Assembly: GCA_029243145.1 (NCBI GenBank)
Contig: JAQWSQ010000150.1
Coordinates: 1-48,640 of the forward strand
Reading direction: 5' to 3'
Source of the DNA: Planctomycetaceae bacterium
Lineage (GTDB): Bacteria; Planctomycetota; Planctomycetia; Planctomycetales; Planctomycetaceae
Length of the DNA: 48,640 nt
In this document: positions 8,365-17,176 of the stretch, in pieces
How the letters are laid out: each line of letters opens with the position of its first letter
How positions within the stretch are numbered: the stretch's first letter is position 1
Program-made: the position numbers and the translations under genes
The notes under the pieces: model-generated
Database searches by the model: none
The model's input: the letters and a program-made list of their open reading frames with translations, nothing else
What the model was told of the DNA's origin: nothing

Positions 8365-9633
8365 ATGATTCGGATGATCACACTCGCTGCGCTGGTACTC
8401 ACACACCTATTACCTGCTGAGGGTCAGTCGCGCACATTTCCATACCAAGCCGTCATTACCGAGAACGAAACATACGTTCGGAGTGGTCCCGGATCGCGCT
8501 ATTATCCGACGGCAAGATTGTCAGAAGGCGTGAATGTCACAGTCCACCGGCACGATCCTGGTGGCTGGTATATGATTGCTCCACCCGCAGGAAGTTTTAG
8601 CTGGATTCGTGCCGAATACATTGAGACCTCTGATCGCAAAACTGGAACGGTCAACGACAACCAGGTGGTGGTTCGCGTAGGAAGTCTGTTTGGTGACAAA
8701 AAAGATGTCGAACAGAAACGTTTATCGCGAGGTGATCGCGTTAATATCCTCGGCGAAAAATCGTTCAACACGCCTGAAGGTCTCGTGCATATGTACAAGA
8801 TTTCTCCACCGCGTGGGGAATATCGTTGGGTGCCGGGACAGTTCCTTGCCGCGGCGGACTCCATCGCCAAACGACCACCAGCCGGCAACCCGTTTGAAGA
8901 GATCAAAACACCCACTGTCGCGAAAAAAACCGAACCCGAAGTTGATCCCTTCTCCACTCCTAACAAACCGGGTGCGAAGAAGTCGAATAACCCCGGCGTG
9001 GTTCGAACTGATAAACCGCAAGCCACTCAATCAGAAGCGCAACAACTGGCTCAACTGGACGAACAATTCCGACAAACAATTCGCAGCAAAACTTCACAAT
9101 GGGATTTGTCTCCGATTGAAACCGGCTACCAGAAGCTCGCAGAGTCTGCCTCGACTGACGCCTTGAAAGATCAACTCGATCAACGATTCGCGGCACTGGC
9201 CAAGTATCAAAAGATCAAAGATCAGTATGATGATTTCTTACGACTGACAGAAGAAACGGCCAATCGAGATGCCCAAATTCTTTCCGACACCGGAATGAGG
9301 CCCGACATTGTGGCACCTCCCAAATCGGTTCCCCCCGTTGAAAAGTCATCAGAGCCAGCAGAAACTCGCAAACCAACAATCAGTAATGACCCGGCAAAGA
9401 TGTCAGGTGCGGGGCTGATTCAACGAGCCGTCGTGGCAGCCCCCAATAGCCCGAACTTCGTGCTGATTTCTCCCACGGGAGAAGTGCTGGCGTATCTCTC
9501 TTCCACGTCAATCAATCTGGGCACCCATCTGGGGAAGCCCAGAGGAATCTTCGGTAAGCGTAGCTATCGGACCGATCTTCAGGCCGATTTCATCGAAGTC
9601 GAAGGCGTGACTCCTGTACGCCTCAAACGCTAG
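8365..9633 (+). CDS. Secreted bacterial SH3-domain protein
   Basis: A 422-residue protein with a signal peptide (LAALVLTHLLPAEG). Residues about 25-78 form a bacterial SH3 domain (YVRSGPGSRYYPTARLSEG...WYMIAPPAGSFSWIRAEYI), and residues about 88-150 a second, more divergent one ending RWVPGQFL. A Pro/Lys/Thr-rich linker and a mostly helical, charged segment (about 200-280) follow. The C-terminus is a small beta-rich unit (FVLISPTGEVLAYLSSTSINLG). Bacterial SH3 domains bind peptidoglycan or mediate protein contacts, so an envelope role is inferred. The start is fixed by GGGAGG at 8351-8356, eight bases before the ATG; a longer frame exists but lacks a signal peptide at its beginning. Confidence 0.8.
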   Translation: MIRMITLAALVLTHLLPAEGQSRTFPYQAVITENETYVRSGPGSRYYPTARLSEGVNVTVHRHDPGGWYMIAPPAGSFSWIRAEYIETSDRKTGTVNDNQVVVRVGSLFGDKKDVEQKRLSRGDRVNILGEKSFNTPEGLVHMYKISPPRGEYRWVPGQFLAAADSIAKRPPAGNPFEEIKTPTVAKKTEPEVDPFSTPNKPGAKKSNNPGVVRTDKPQATQSEAQQLAQLDEQFRQTIRSKTSQWDLSPIETGYQKLAESASTDALKDQLDQRFAALAKYQKIKDQYDDFLRLTEETANRDAQILSDTGMRPDIVAPPKSVPPVEKSSEPAETRKPTISNDPAKMSGAGLIQRAVVAAPNSPNFVLISPTGEVLAYLSSTSINLGTHLGKPRGIFGKRSYRTDLQADFIEVEGVTPVRLKR

Positions 9634-9649
9634 TTTCCTAGAGATGGCA

Positions 9650-11008
9650 TCATGCTTCGGCGTCTTCCGAGAGTCGTTCGTGCGATGATTCCTGCCCCAT
9701 TCCCTCGTCTATATCAACGAGCTGATAGAAGAGAATCAACAACGCAAAGATGGCAATCGAGGGGACCAAAAAGAAAATCTGGAAGTTGGTTTCACCGGTT
9801 CCCGTATCGGTCAGCCAGGTGCCAAATTTTCCCGCGACAAGAAACCCCAAAGGCATGGCAATGCCCATCGTCAAAAACGCAAACAGGTTTTGTGCCGAGG
9901 TTCGCAAATCGGCCCGAGCTCGGCTATCAATATAAAGTTGAATCACAATGATCAAAAAGACGTGACACACCCCTTGCAGCGCGATGCTGGTCAAGATCAA
10001 TGACGAAGGTTCCTCTGCCACAAAGAACGCATAGCGTAAGAGCCAACCGATCATCCCCAACGCAAAGGTTGTCTTCAGACCGAAGCGTTTGAGGAAAAAC
10101 GGCAACAGAATCAATGCGGGGAATTCCGAAATCTGCCCCAATGTCATGAGTGCCGGAATCCAATCGGCTTCATACTCCAACTGCAATAACAATTGCGGAG
10201 CCGCGACCGAATAAAACGGCACGACAAGCGCGAGCAGAAAACTGATCACAATCAACTGCGAAAATGTTTTGTCACCAAACATTCGAAATGTCGCCAACGG
10301 TGCGATGGCGGATTGCGTGGAGGATCGCGTCGGTGGGGTTGGCGGTAAAAAGACGCAAAAGCTGCTCAAGGCGAACGAGAGAATCGCCGCTAGTTTGAAA
10401 CAGTCGGCACTCGATGGTGGACTGACCCAACGAAACGTATAGACAAACTGGTCCAGAGTCGGTGTCCACTCGGGATACCGCTCACTCAACCAACGATAGG
10501 CGTCACCTCGCCCCAACCAAACTGACAGGCACCATCCCGCCAACATCCAGCCAACCGTTCCCCAGATACGGACCTTCCCAAAGTCGGCAGCCGGGTCGGG
10601 CAAATGCCGAAAGGTCATCGCCGATGCGAGCGGGATTGTCGGGAAGTACGCAAACGAAAAGATACCAATCAAGACCATCATGGCAGAAAAATTGGTTCCC
10701 GTGGCGCGATACATTTCTGTGGCTACGGGTATCGCTAATAAGGACAACCCGCCCGTAAAATGCGCCACGGCCAGATAGCGTTCACTCGACATCCAACGGT
10801 CACACAATTGCCCCACGATAAAGGGAGCTCCCCAGAGTCCCATCGCGGCAACGGCCATCAATTTGCCGAGTTGCTCTTGAGAGAGGCCGTTATCGACAAA
10901 ATAGATAGGCAGATAAGTGAGCAGAGCTCCCGTAATCCCCCATTGCAATGCCCATAAAAGTGAAAGACGACACCCCAAACCGAATTTCAGTTTGGGTTTT
11001 GATTCCAT
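9650..11008 (-). CDS. MFS transporter, Nuc_H_symport (NupG-like) type
   Basis: A 452-residue inner-membrane protein with about 12 hydrophobic helices. The opening WALQWGITGALLTYLPIYFVDNGLS and the segment DFGKVRIWGTVGWMLAGW are typical of the nucleoside:proton symporter family (Nuc_H_symport, related to NupG/XapB). The substrate in planctomycetes is not established and may be a sugar or nucleoside. The first ATG (MESKPKLKFGLG) was chosen; an in-frame GTG eight codons upstream is an alternative. It is the last of three minus-strand genes and a paralogue of the gene at 11747, but has a normal short loop where that protein carries an inserted domain. Confidence 0.82.
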   Translation of the reverse strand: MESKPKLKFGLGCRLSLLWALQWGITGALLTYLPIYFVDNGLSQEQLGKLMAVAAMGLWGAPFIVGQLCDRWMSSERYLAVAHFTGGLSLLAIPVATEMYRATGTNFSAMMVLIGIFSFAYFPTIPLASAMTFRHLPDPAADFGKVRIWGTVGWMLAGWCLSVWLGRGDAYRWLSERYPEWTPTLDQFVYTFRWVSPPSSADCFKLAAILSFALSSFCVFLPPTPPTRSSTQSAIAPLATFRMFGDKTFSQLIVISFLLALVVPFYSVAAPQLLLQLEYEADWIPALMTLGQISEFPALILLPFFLKRFGLKTTFALGMIGWLLRYAFFVAEEPSSLILTSIALQGVCHVFLIIVIQLYIDSRARADLRTSAQNLFAFLTMGIAMPLGFLVAGKFGTWLTDTGTGETNFQIFFLVPSIAIFALLILFYQLVDIDEGMGQESSHERLSEDAEA

Positions 11009-11062
11009 GACATTATCCAATACGAAGATCACGACTTCGGAGTGACAAATCGTGCATCGACA

Positions 11063-11689
11063 TCATTCGTCGGCATAGTATTGACGAAACATTTCTTCCG
11101 TCAAATCCGGTTGATACGTGAGCAGTTGGCCGTACTCGTGTGTACTGGATTCTAACAACCAATGGTTGGTGATCCGACCATGATCCAATTCTCTGAACCA
11201 CTTTTCATAGATTTTGAGAACATTAGAGTTTTCTTCGTAAAATACACGACGTTCGGTCAACTGCCTGAAAAACTTTCTCAGCTTGGACCCTTGGGAAACG
11301 GGAAACTTGACGGCTTGCCAAATCTGACTTGTAAATCGCGTCAACGAACGAGAGAAGAGACACGACCGTTTTGCATAAAGCGTAATGACATCAACTTGAT
11401 CAAAGTCTTTCAGCAATTTGTCAAAACGAGAATTATCGCCGTCTTGTCTGTAACGAACGAACAAATCGTAATGCACCAGCAAGAATCTGATCCTCGCGAG
11501 AGATGAAAGAACCCGACCTCTTCAATTTTTGGAATTTTGAGAGAGACAGATAAGACCAAGTGGACTGATCCTCAAGCCCCAGTTCGGTCAGGAGCTCTGG
11601 ATACTGCCCACGTTCAATGCCTGAATCAATCGGGTCTTCCCCGTACAAGAGGCCCCCGCAACAATCATTAAACGTGTATTCTCTGACAT
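11063..11689 (-). pseudogene. P-loop NTPase-type gene with two compensating frameshifts
   Basis: The ATG at 11689 opens MSENTRLMIVAGASCTGKTRLI, a Walker A motif (GASCTGKT). After residue 26 the frame is lost near 11610 (one base missing). Protein-like sequence continues in a second frame (GQYPELLTELGLEDQSTWSYLSLSKF) and returns to the first frame near 11480-11500 (one extra base) as LLVHYDLFVRYRQDGDN, ending YYADE. The continuous product would be about 208 residues, short for a kinase or sulfotransferase. The family is not one I can name; the layout (P-loop, PELL..LG, later a hydrophobic strand HYDLF) resembles small P-loop proteins found with glycosyltransferase genes. As read, three fragments result, none with a full domain. 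Mutation or sequencing error cannot be told apart here. Confidence 0.65.
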
Positions 11690-11746
11690 TGGTTCGTAAA
11701 TCGAGACAATTTGCTCAGGGGCAAGCAAGTTGTAAAGAAGTTCCGT

Positions 11747-13426
11747 CTATTGACTGCCGTCGAGTTTTTCGGAATCTGACGCCGACTCAGAGTCACCGTT
11801 GGAATCATCCGTCGAAGCCGAACTCACATCAACCGGAGACTCGGTCTCATCCGCGTCAACGTCTCCCGCATCAATCTCTTCCGTTTCATTAAAGAACATA
11901 AAGAAGCCAACCATGATCGCTCCCGCAAAGATAGTGGGGAAGATCCAGATCCAAAACCATTTCTTCAATTGTTGTTCTTTGACCGCTTTCGCATCGACAT
12001 CGGCTGCGAGTTCTGACTTTTCAGATTGTAGCTGCAAAAGAGGCATCAGGTCAGAATCAAATGTCTTGTTGGCAACGGCGACATAATTTTCGTTTAAGGT
12101 TTCAATGCCGGGAACTTCCTCTTCCGAATTTCGATAGATCGTTTGAAATGCAGCGAGTGTTTTGGTTTGTTTCTTAAAGGCCGATCGTTTTTCTTCGGTG
12201 AGGTCGGCCAATTTTCCGTCGAGTTCTTCACCAATCGTGCTGGCTGCTGCTCCAATTTCTTTGATCTCTTGATGGAGTTTCGTCGATTTTTCTGGAGTGA
12301 AAATCCCTTCAATCTGGCCAGCAGAAAAGGCACCGATTAACATTCCCAAACCGAGCGTAAACAATGCCAACATTCCCTGGGCTTGACCGCGAATTTCTTT
12401 CGGAGCGACTTTATCCGTATAGATCTGCCCGGTCACAAAGAAGAAGTCGTAACAAATTCCATGCAAGACAATTCCGAGGATCAACATTGATTGCAGGTCA
12501 GAGGCTCCTGTCGCTGCATCAACGGGAGAACCAAGAGCAAACAAACCATAACGTAACACCCAAGCGAACATCCCTACCAATAACATCCACTTCACACCGA
12601 GACGCTTAAAAAACAGAGGCATCAGCAACATGAAAATGATTTCGGACATCTGGCCGTAAGCCATCGTCCCACCGACATTCTCAATTCCCGCCTGACCGAT
12701 TGCTCGCGCGGCCATTTGATAGTAAAAAGCCAACGGAATGCAAATGAGGATTGAACTGACGAGAAAGATCAAAAAAGGTTTGTGTTTGAGTAAGACAAAA
12801 GCATCCGCACCGATCAATTCGCGCGCAGAGACTTTTTCACCTGCTAAGGGAGGCGGCGTGTGAGGTAGAGTAAAGCTATAAACTCCCAGCAAAATCCCAC
12901 TTCCTGCCGCTAGGTAAAAGACGTTGATGCTGGCATCCCAAGCTAGCCAGCTAATCAGCACACCGACAACCACCCACCCAATTGTTCCGAACACGCGGAT
13001 GACAGGAAACTGCGATTCGGGATCAGTCATCGTGTGCAGCGCTAACGAGTTCGTCAGAGCGAGGGTCGGAAAGAAGAAGATCATGTGAACGAAGAAGGCA
13101 ATGTTGATCATATTGGGATCAGGATTTTCTGCTTTCATCAACGTCGTCGCATAAATCATCACCAATCCGGCCAGCAAATGCATGACACCGAGCACTTTTT
13201 CTGTCGGGAAAAAACGATCTGCGATCATTCCCACAAAGAAAGGGGAAATCAGACAAGCGATTGGCCCCACGGAATACATCCAAGTAAAGTCAACCTCATC
13301 AAAGCCAATCGACCCCAAATAGAGTGGACCAACCACATACCAAGCTCCCCAGATGAAAAACTGGAGGAACATCATGGCCGATAGACGCTGGCTGATACTG
13401 AACTTACTGATGTAATCCCGAAGCAT
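11747..13426 (-). CDS. MFS transporter, Nuc_H_symport type, with inserted coiled-coil domain
   Basis: A 559-residue inner-membrane protein. Residues 1-373 carry the family core (LQFFIWGAWYVVGPLYLGSI; VIRVFGTIGWVVVGVLISW; FFVTGQIYTDKVAP). Between the penultimate and last membrane helices, residues about 374-488 form a charged, helical, probably coiled-coil insertion not expected in this family. It is followed by the last helix (FWIWIFPTIFAGAIMVGFFMF) and an acidic, Ser/Asp-rich tail of about 45 residues. Its paralogue at 9650 lacks the insertion. AGGACAAGAG precedes the ATG. By topology the insertion should face the periplasm. Nucleoside or sugar import is inferred from the family; the insertion's role is unknown. 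Confidence 0.85.
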   Translation of the reverse strand: MLRDYISKFSISQRLSAMMFLQFFIWGAWYVVGPLYLGSIGFDEVDFTWMYSVGPIACLISPFFVGMIADRFFPTEKVLGVMHLLAGLVMIYATTLMKAENPDPNMINIAFFVHMIFFFPTLALTNSLALHTMTDPESQFPVIRVFGTIGWVVVGVLISWLAWDASINVFYLAAGSGILLGVYSFTLPHTPPPLAGEKVSARELIGADAFVLLKHKPFLIFLVSSILICIPLAFYYQMAARAIGQAGIENVGGTMAYGQMSEIIFMLLMPLFFKRLGVKWMLLVGMFAWVLRYGLFALGSPVDAATGASDLQSMLILGIVLHGICYDFFFVTGQIYTDKVAPKEIRGQAQGMLALFTLGLGMLIGAFSAGQIEGIFTPEKSTKLHQEIKEIGAAASTIGEELDGKLADLTEEKRSAFKKQTKTLAAFQTIYRNSEEEVPGIETLNENYVAVANKTFDSDLMPLLQLQSEKSELAADVDAKAVKEQQLKKWFWIWIFPTIFAGAIMVGFFMFFNETEEIDAGDVDADETESPVDVSSASTDDSNGDSESASDSEKLDGSQ

Positions 13427-13660
13427 TCTCTTGTCCTGATTATGTTTAGGAGGATGAGCGACTGAAGTCTCGCTTTGATCTTCACCCGATCACGGTCTGA
13501 GTTCAAGCGTAATCCACCGCCCGAACCGTAAATTCTCAGAGGACTTATGCTCTTTCCCGCACCGCCTAAGCCGATCTAATGTGCGGATTCTTTCGGAATC
13601 ACTGAAAACGTGTCTTTGCATCGCCCGGAATACAGCACACAATTGACCATTCCCAAAGCT

Positions 13661-13906
13661 ATGAACCAGAAACGAGAGAACATGTCGCGTTCGATCTGGA
13701 GAATTCTGTTCACACTGGCACTGGCTGTCGTGCTGATTCCCGGCATGCAGCGCTGGCAATCCACAATCAGTGCGTCGGGCCAAGATCCTGATAACACCAA
13801 TTGTGCAAAGTCTAATTGCCCGAGTGGAAGTTGCGGCAACCTGAGAACTCTGCAAGCACAACTTGACCAAGCCGCACGAAACGTCGATTCCACTCAGCCG
13901 AAATAG
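13661..13906 (+). CDS. Small secreted or membrane-anchored protein with Cys motif
   Basis: An 81-residue frame with one hydrophobic segment (SIWRILFTLALAVVLIPGM), then a short polar part with three cysteines (NCAKSNCPSGSC) and a helical tail. This is a signal-peptide or anchor layout. A second ATG seven codons later (MSRSIW), preceded by GAGAG, is an equally possible start. The cysteines could bind a metal or form disulfides. I recognise no family. It lies alone between the divergent transporter gene and the glycan-export operon, so it is kept as probable rather than certain. Confidence 0.5.
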   Translation: MNQKRENMSRSIWRILFTLALAVVLIPGMQRWQSTISASGQDPDNTNCAKSNCPSGSCGNLRTLQAQLDQAARNVDSTQPK

Positions 13907-14137
13907 GCCATGACTGGTCGAATCCCTCATGGACTGTGAACTCCGCTCGTAGGATTTGGGGCGGTTAAATGGGCCGCAGATTCGCGCACAACCGACAATC
14001 GGACGTTGATGAAGTCCCTTTTTACGGAGTTTGTCAAAATCGGATTGCCGATTACTGGAAGAGTTGTAGATTCAGGAACGACAATGACTTAACGCTTTTT
14101 TTCCATCCAGTCTGCTCCAAACAACGACGGCATTTTC

Positions 14138-15049
14138 GTGACCTCCCCAACCACAACATCGCAACAAGAGACCTCGAAAGATTCACCTGAACATCATTCA
14201 GAAGTGACATCGACGGTGATCCGCGCTCGCAGTGGTTGGCAAGCAGTTAACTTTGCAGAGCTTTGGCACTACCGAGAGCTGTTGTTCTTTCTGATTTGGC
14301 GGGATGTCAAAATCCGATACAAGCAGACGATTTTGGGAGCAACCTGGGCCATTATTCAGCCGGTCATGACCATGATTGTCTTCACCATTTTCTTCGGAAA
14401 ATTTGGTGGGATGGCGAAAGGCTCAAATATTCCATACCCGATTGTCGTATTTTCGGCATTACTTCCCTGGACGTTCTTCGTCAACTCGATTTCTCAAGGT
14501 GGGAACAGTTTGGTGAATAGCTCCCATCTGATCACAAAGGTCTATTTTCCCCGGTTGCTGATTCCCATGTCGACGTTGGGAGCCCCTCTGCTCGACTTTG
14601 CGATCTCCTCTGGAGTGCTGGTGGCGATGATCGGTTGGTATATGGCGACGGGAGTCGACAGCATCGTGATCTCGCCGCAATTGACTCTGCTTCCAGTATT
14701 CCTTCTGATCACAATTCTGACGGCTTTCGGTGTTAGCACTTTGTTATCGGCGTTGACGATTGCCTATCGAGACTTTCGCTATGTGTTGACGTTTCTGGTG
14801 CAACTCTGGATGTTCGCATCTCCTGTGGCTTATGTCCTCGGTGGCGAGAATGGAGTCCCCGAACGCTGGTGGCGATGGATGGCACTCAACCCCATGACCG
14901 GTGCCATTGTCGGCTTTCGCCGTAGCATCACGGGTGAGCCATTGCTGTGGGATGTGATTGCGATTTCGGGAGTTTCCAGCGTGCTGTTTCTGATTGCCGG
15001 TGTTATGTATTTCCGTCGCGTCGAACAACGATTCGCCGACATTATTTGA
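14138..15049 (+). CDS. wzm: ABC-2 type polysaccharide export permease
   Basis: A 303-residue membrane subunit of an ABC exporter moving lipid-linked O-antigen-type glycan across the inner membrane. LIWRDVKIRYKQTILGATWAIIQPVMTMIVFTIFFGKF is the family hallmark around the first helices, and six hydrophobic helices follow. The C-terminal half includes YRDFRYVLTFLVQLWMFASPVAYVL, also typical of Wzm/TagG/KpsM permeases. It starts at a GTG and ends 12 bases before the GTG of the ATPase gene, so both are co-transcribed and probably coupled in translation. It opens an operon of at least six glycan genes. Confidence 0.93.
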   Translation: MTSPTTTSQQETSKDSPEHHSEVTSTVIRARSGWQAVNFAELWHYRELLFFLIWRDVKIRYKQTILGATWAIIQPVMTMIVFTIFFGKFGGMAKGSNIPYPIVVFSALLPWTFFVNSISQGGNSLVNSSHLITKVYFPRLLIPMSTLGAPLLDFAISSGVLVAMIGWYMATGVDSIVISPQLTLLPVFLLITILTAFGVSTLLSALTIAYRDFRYVLTFLVQLWMFASPVAYVLGGENGVPERWWRWMALNPMTGAIVGFRRSITGEPLLWDVIAISGVSSVLFLIAGVMYFRRVEQRFADII

Positions 15050-15061
15050 GGATTGTCCATC

Positions 15062-16306
15062 GTGACCCAAGCGGCCATTACCGTAGAACATCTCAGTAAA
15101 CGCTTTTTAATCAGCGCTGCCGAAGAGCGTGCAACTACATTCTACGATGCGATCTCCTCCACAATGCTGGCGCCGCTGAATCGTTTTCGCCGCCTGTCTC
15201 AGAACGCGCCTTCCTCAGAAGAGTTCTGGGCATTAAAAGACATCAACTTTGAAGTCCCGGAAGGGGAAGTGGTCGGAATCATCGGCCACAATGGAGCTGG
15301 CAAAAGCACTCTGCTCAAAATTCTCTCCCGAATCACCGAGCCGACGGAAGGCCAAATCAAGATTCGGGGTCGTGTCGCCAGCTTGCTCGAAGTGGGAACC
15401 GGCTTTCACCCCGAACTAACAGGACGCGAAAACATTTTTCTCAATGGCTCGATTCTGGGGATGTCGCGCACAGAGATCGATGCCAACTTCGATGCCATTG
15501 TTGATTTCTCTGGTATCGAACAATTTCTCGACACTCCCTTCAAACGCTACTCCAGCGGGATGGGCATTCGCCTCGCCTTCGCGGTGGCCGCGCATCTCGA
15601 TCCTGAAATCTTGATCATCGATGAAGTTCTCGCCGTGGGTGATGCACACTTCCAACGGAAGTGTCTCGGAAAAATGAGTGAAGTGGCAGGAAGTGGTCGC
15701 ACGGTGTTGTTTGTCAGTCACAACATGGCGGCAGTGGAAAATTTGTGTAATCGTGCGATCTTACTTCAACACGGTCAACTCACAAAAGAAGGACCGACGT
15801 CGGAAACCATCCAAACTTATATGAGTGGTATCGAGAGCGATTGGGATCAGGCAGAGGCCGAACTTCCCAAACAGAATGGCGTGAAAGCCAGCGTGAGTAT
15901 CACCAACGAAGAAGGGGGAGACATCATTGCGGCTGGTCGCCCCACGATCTGGACAATCGACTTGGAACTCGACCGGCCATTGGTTGATGCAGAAGTCGGA
16001 TTCCGCGTGATGGATCACAACGGCAATTCGATCACAACCATTTATACGATGTATCAGTCAACCGAACATTGGCGTATTGAAAAGAAAGCCACCATTCAAG
16101 TTGATTGGCCCGACTTCAATCTCTCAGCGGGAAGATACTATGTCACCTTCACCGTCGTTGATGGACAAGAAGTGATTTCCAGTTGGGAAAAATCGGTCGT
16201 TCTCGATGTGAGTGAAAGTGATTATTTTGGAACGGGTCGCACAATGCCCGGTGCATTCGGAGGCACTCTTTCCAAAGTGGATTGGAAACTGGTTTCCCAG
16301 GAATAA
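15062..16306 (+). CDS. wzt: ABC exporter ATPase with C-terminal glycan-binding domain
   Basis: A 414-residue ATPase partner of the permease. Walker A is GHNGAGKST (about 75-83), the signature is YSSGMGIRLAFA, and Walker B is ILIIDEVLAVGD; the switch histidine is in FVSHN. Residues after about 270 form the extra beta-sandwich domain seen in Wzt proteins that recognise a finished, capped O-polysaccharide before export (IWTIDLELDRP...; FNLSAGRYYVTFTVVDG). This implies that chain length is set by a terminal cap. The start was set at the GTG nine bases after GAGGA (15048-15052); an in-frame TTG at 15053 lies directly against that site and is unlikely. Confidence 0.94.
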   Translation: MTQAAITVEHLSKRFLISAAEERATTFYDAISSTMLAPLNRFRRLSQNAPSSEEFWALKDINFEVPEGEVVGIIGHNGAGKSTLLKILSRITEPTEGQIKIRGRVASLLEVGTGFHPELTGRENIFLNGSILGMSRTEIDANFDAIVDFSGIEQFLDTPFKRYSSGMGIRLAFAVAAHLDPEILIIDEVLAVGDAHFQRKCLGKMSEVAGSGRTVLFVSHNMAAVENLCNRAILLQHGQLTKEGPTSETIQTYMSGIESDWDQAEAELPKQNGVKASVSITNEEGGDIIAAGRPTIWTIDLELDRPLVDAEVGFRVMDHNGNSITTIYTMYQSTEHWRIEKKATIQVDWPDFNLSAGRYYVTFTVVDGQEVISSWEKSVVLDVSESDYFGTGRTMPGAFGGTLSKVDWKLVSQE

Positions 16307-16321
16307 ACCCGACAACTCGTC

Positions 16322-17176
16322 ATGTCTGAAAATCGATGTGCTATTGTTATTCCCGTCTATCGCGATGTTCTCAATCCCTTGGAACAAATCGCCATGGAAC
16401 AATGAGCACGGGTGCTGCATTCGTATCCGATTGTGTTATGTGGTCCTGAAGGACTCAACATCGAACTCTATCGTGAAATTCTCGGCGAGATTCGCTGGGA
16501 GTCATTCGCAACAGAGCATTTCTCTTCCATTGAAAACTACAGCCGACTCTTACTCAATCCACATTTTCATGAACGCTTTCGCGAGCATCAGTTCATGCTG
16601 CTCTATCAGACAGATGCATTTATTTTTCGAGACGAATTAAATAAATGGTGCGATACCGACTACGATTATATGGGTGCTCCGTTTTTGAAAAACGACGCAA
16701 AAGACATCCATAATCTTCAGAACTGGGTGGGAGGCAACGGGGGATTTTCTCTGAGACGGATCGATGCCTGCCTCGACATCCTGACTCGATGCCGTCGCCA
16801 TCGCATGAAATCAACATCCGAATTATGGACAGAATATCGCCGCACAAAAGGATTATTGTCTCCACGAGCATTGCTGGGATTTCTCGTTCGATCGCTGGGA
16901 GTGAATAATACTCTCGGACACCTCATCGATCACTATCCCTGGAACGAAGATGCGTTCTGGTCCATGGAAGCTCCGAAGACGGGATGTTTTCGAGTTCCTT
17001 CTCCAGAGGAATCCGCCCAATTCTCCCTGGAAACACATCCACGTTTTTGGATCGAACAACTCGAAGGGCATCTCCCGATGGGTTGTCATGCCTGGTGGCG
17101 ATATGATCTTGAGTTTTGGAAAACTCATCTACAAGAAGCGGGCTACGATATCAATGGAAAGGTCTCTCTATCGTGA
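16322..17176 (+). pseudogene. DUF5672 glycosyltransferase-like protein with an in-frame TGA
   Basis: The ATG at 16322 begins with the family's first strand (RCAIVIPVYRDVLNPLEQIA). Codon 28 (16403-16405) is TGA, and the same frame then continues (ARVLHSYPIVLCGPEGLN) to 17176, for 284 codons in all. Later segments fit DUF5672 proteins: FMLLYQTDAFIFRDELNKWC, DYDYMGAPF and VGGNGGFSLRRID, the last two shared with GT-A type glycosyltransferases. A GTG at 16412 could restart translation but would omit the nucleotide-binding strand. The gene lies 15 bases after wzt and its stop overlaps the next start, so it belongs to the operon. A nonsense mutation or base-call error is more likely than recoding. 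Confidence 0.75.

Noticed and set aside
13490-13930. 146-codon minus-strand frame upstream of the MFS gene
   Set aside because: It overlaps the likely small Cys-motif gene on the plus strand and shows no protein character.
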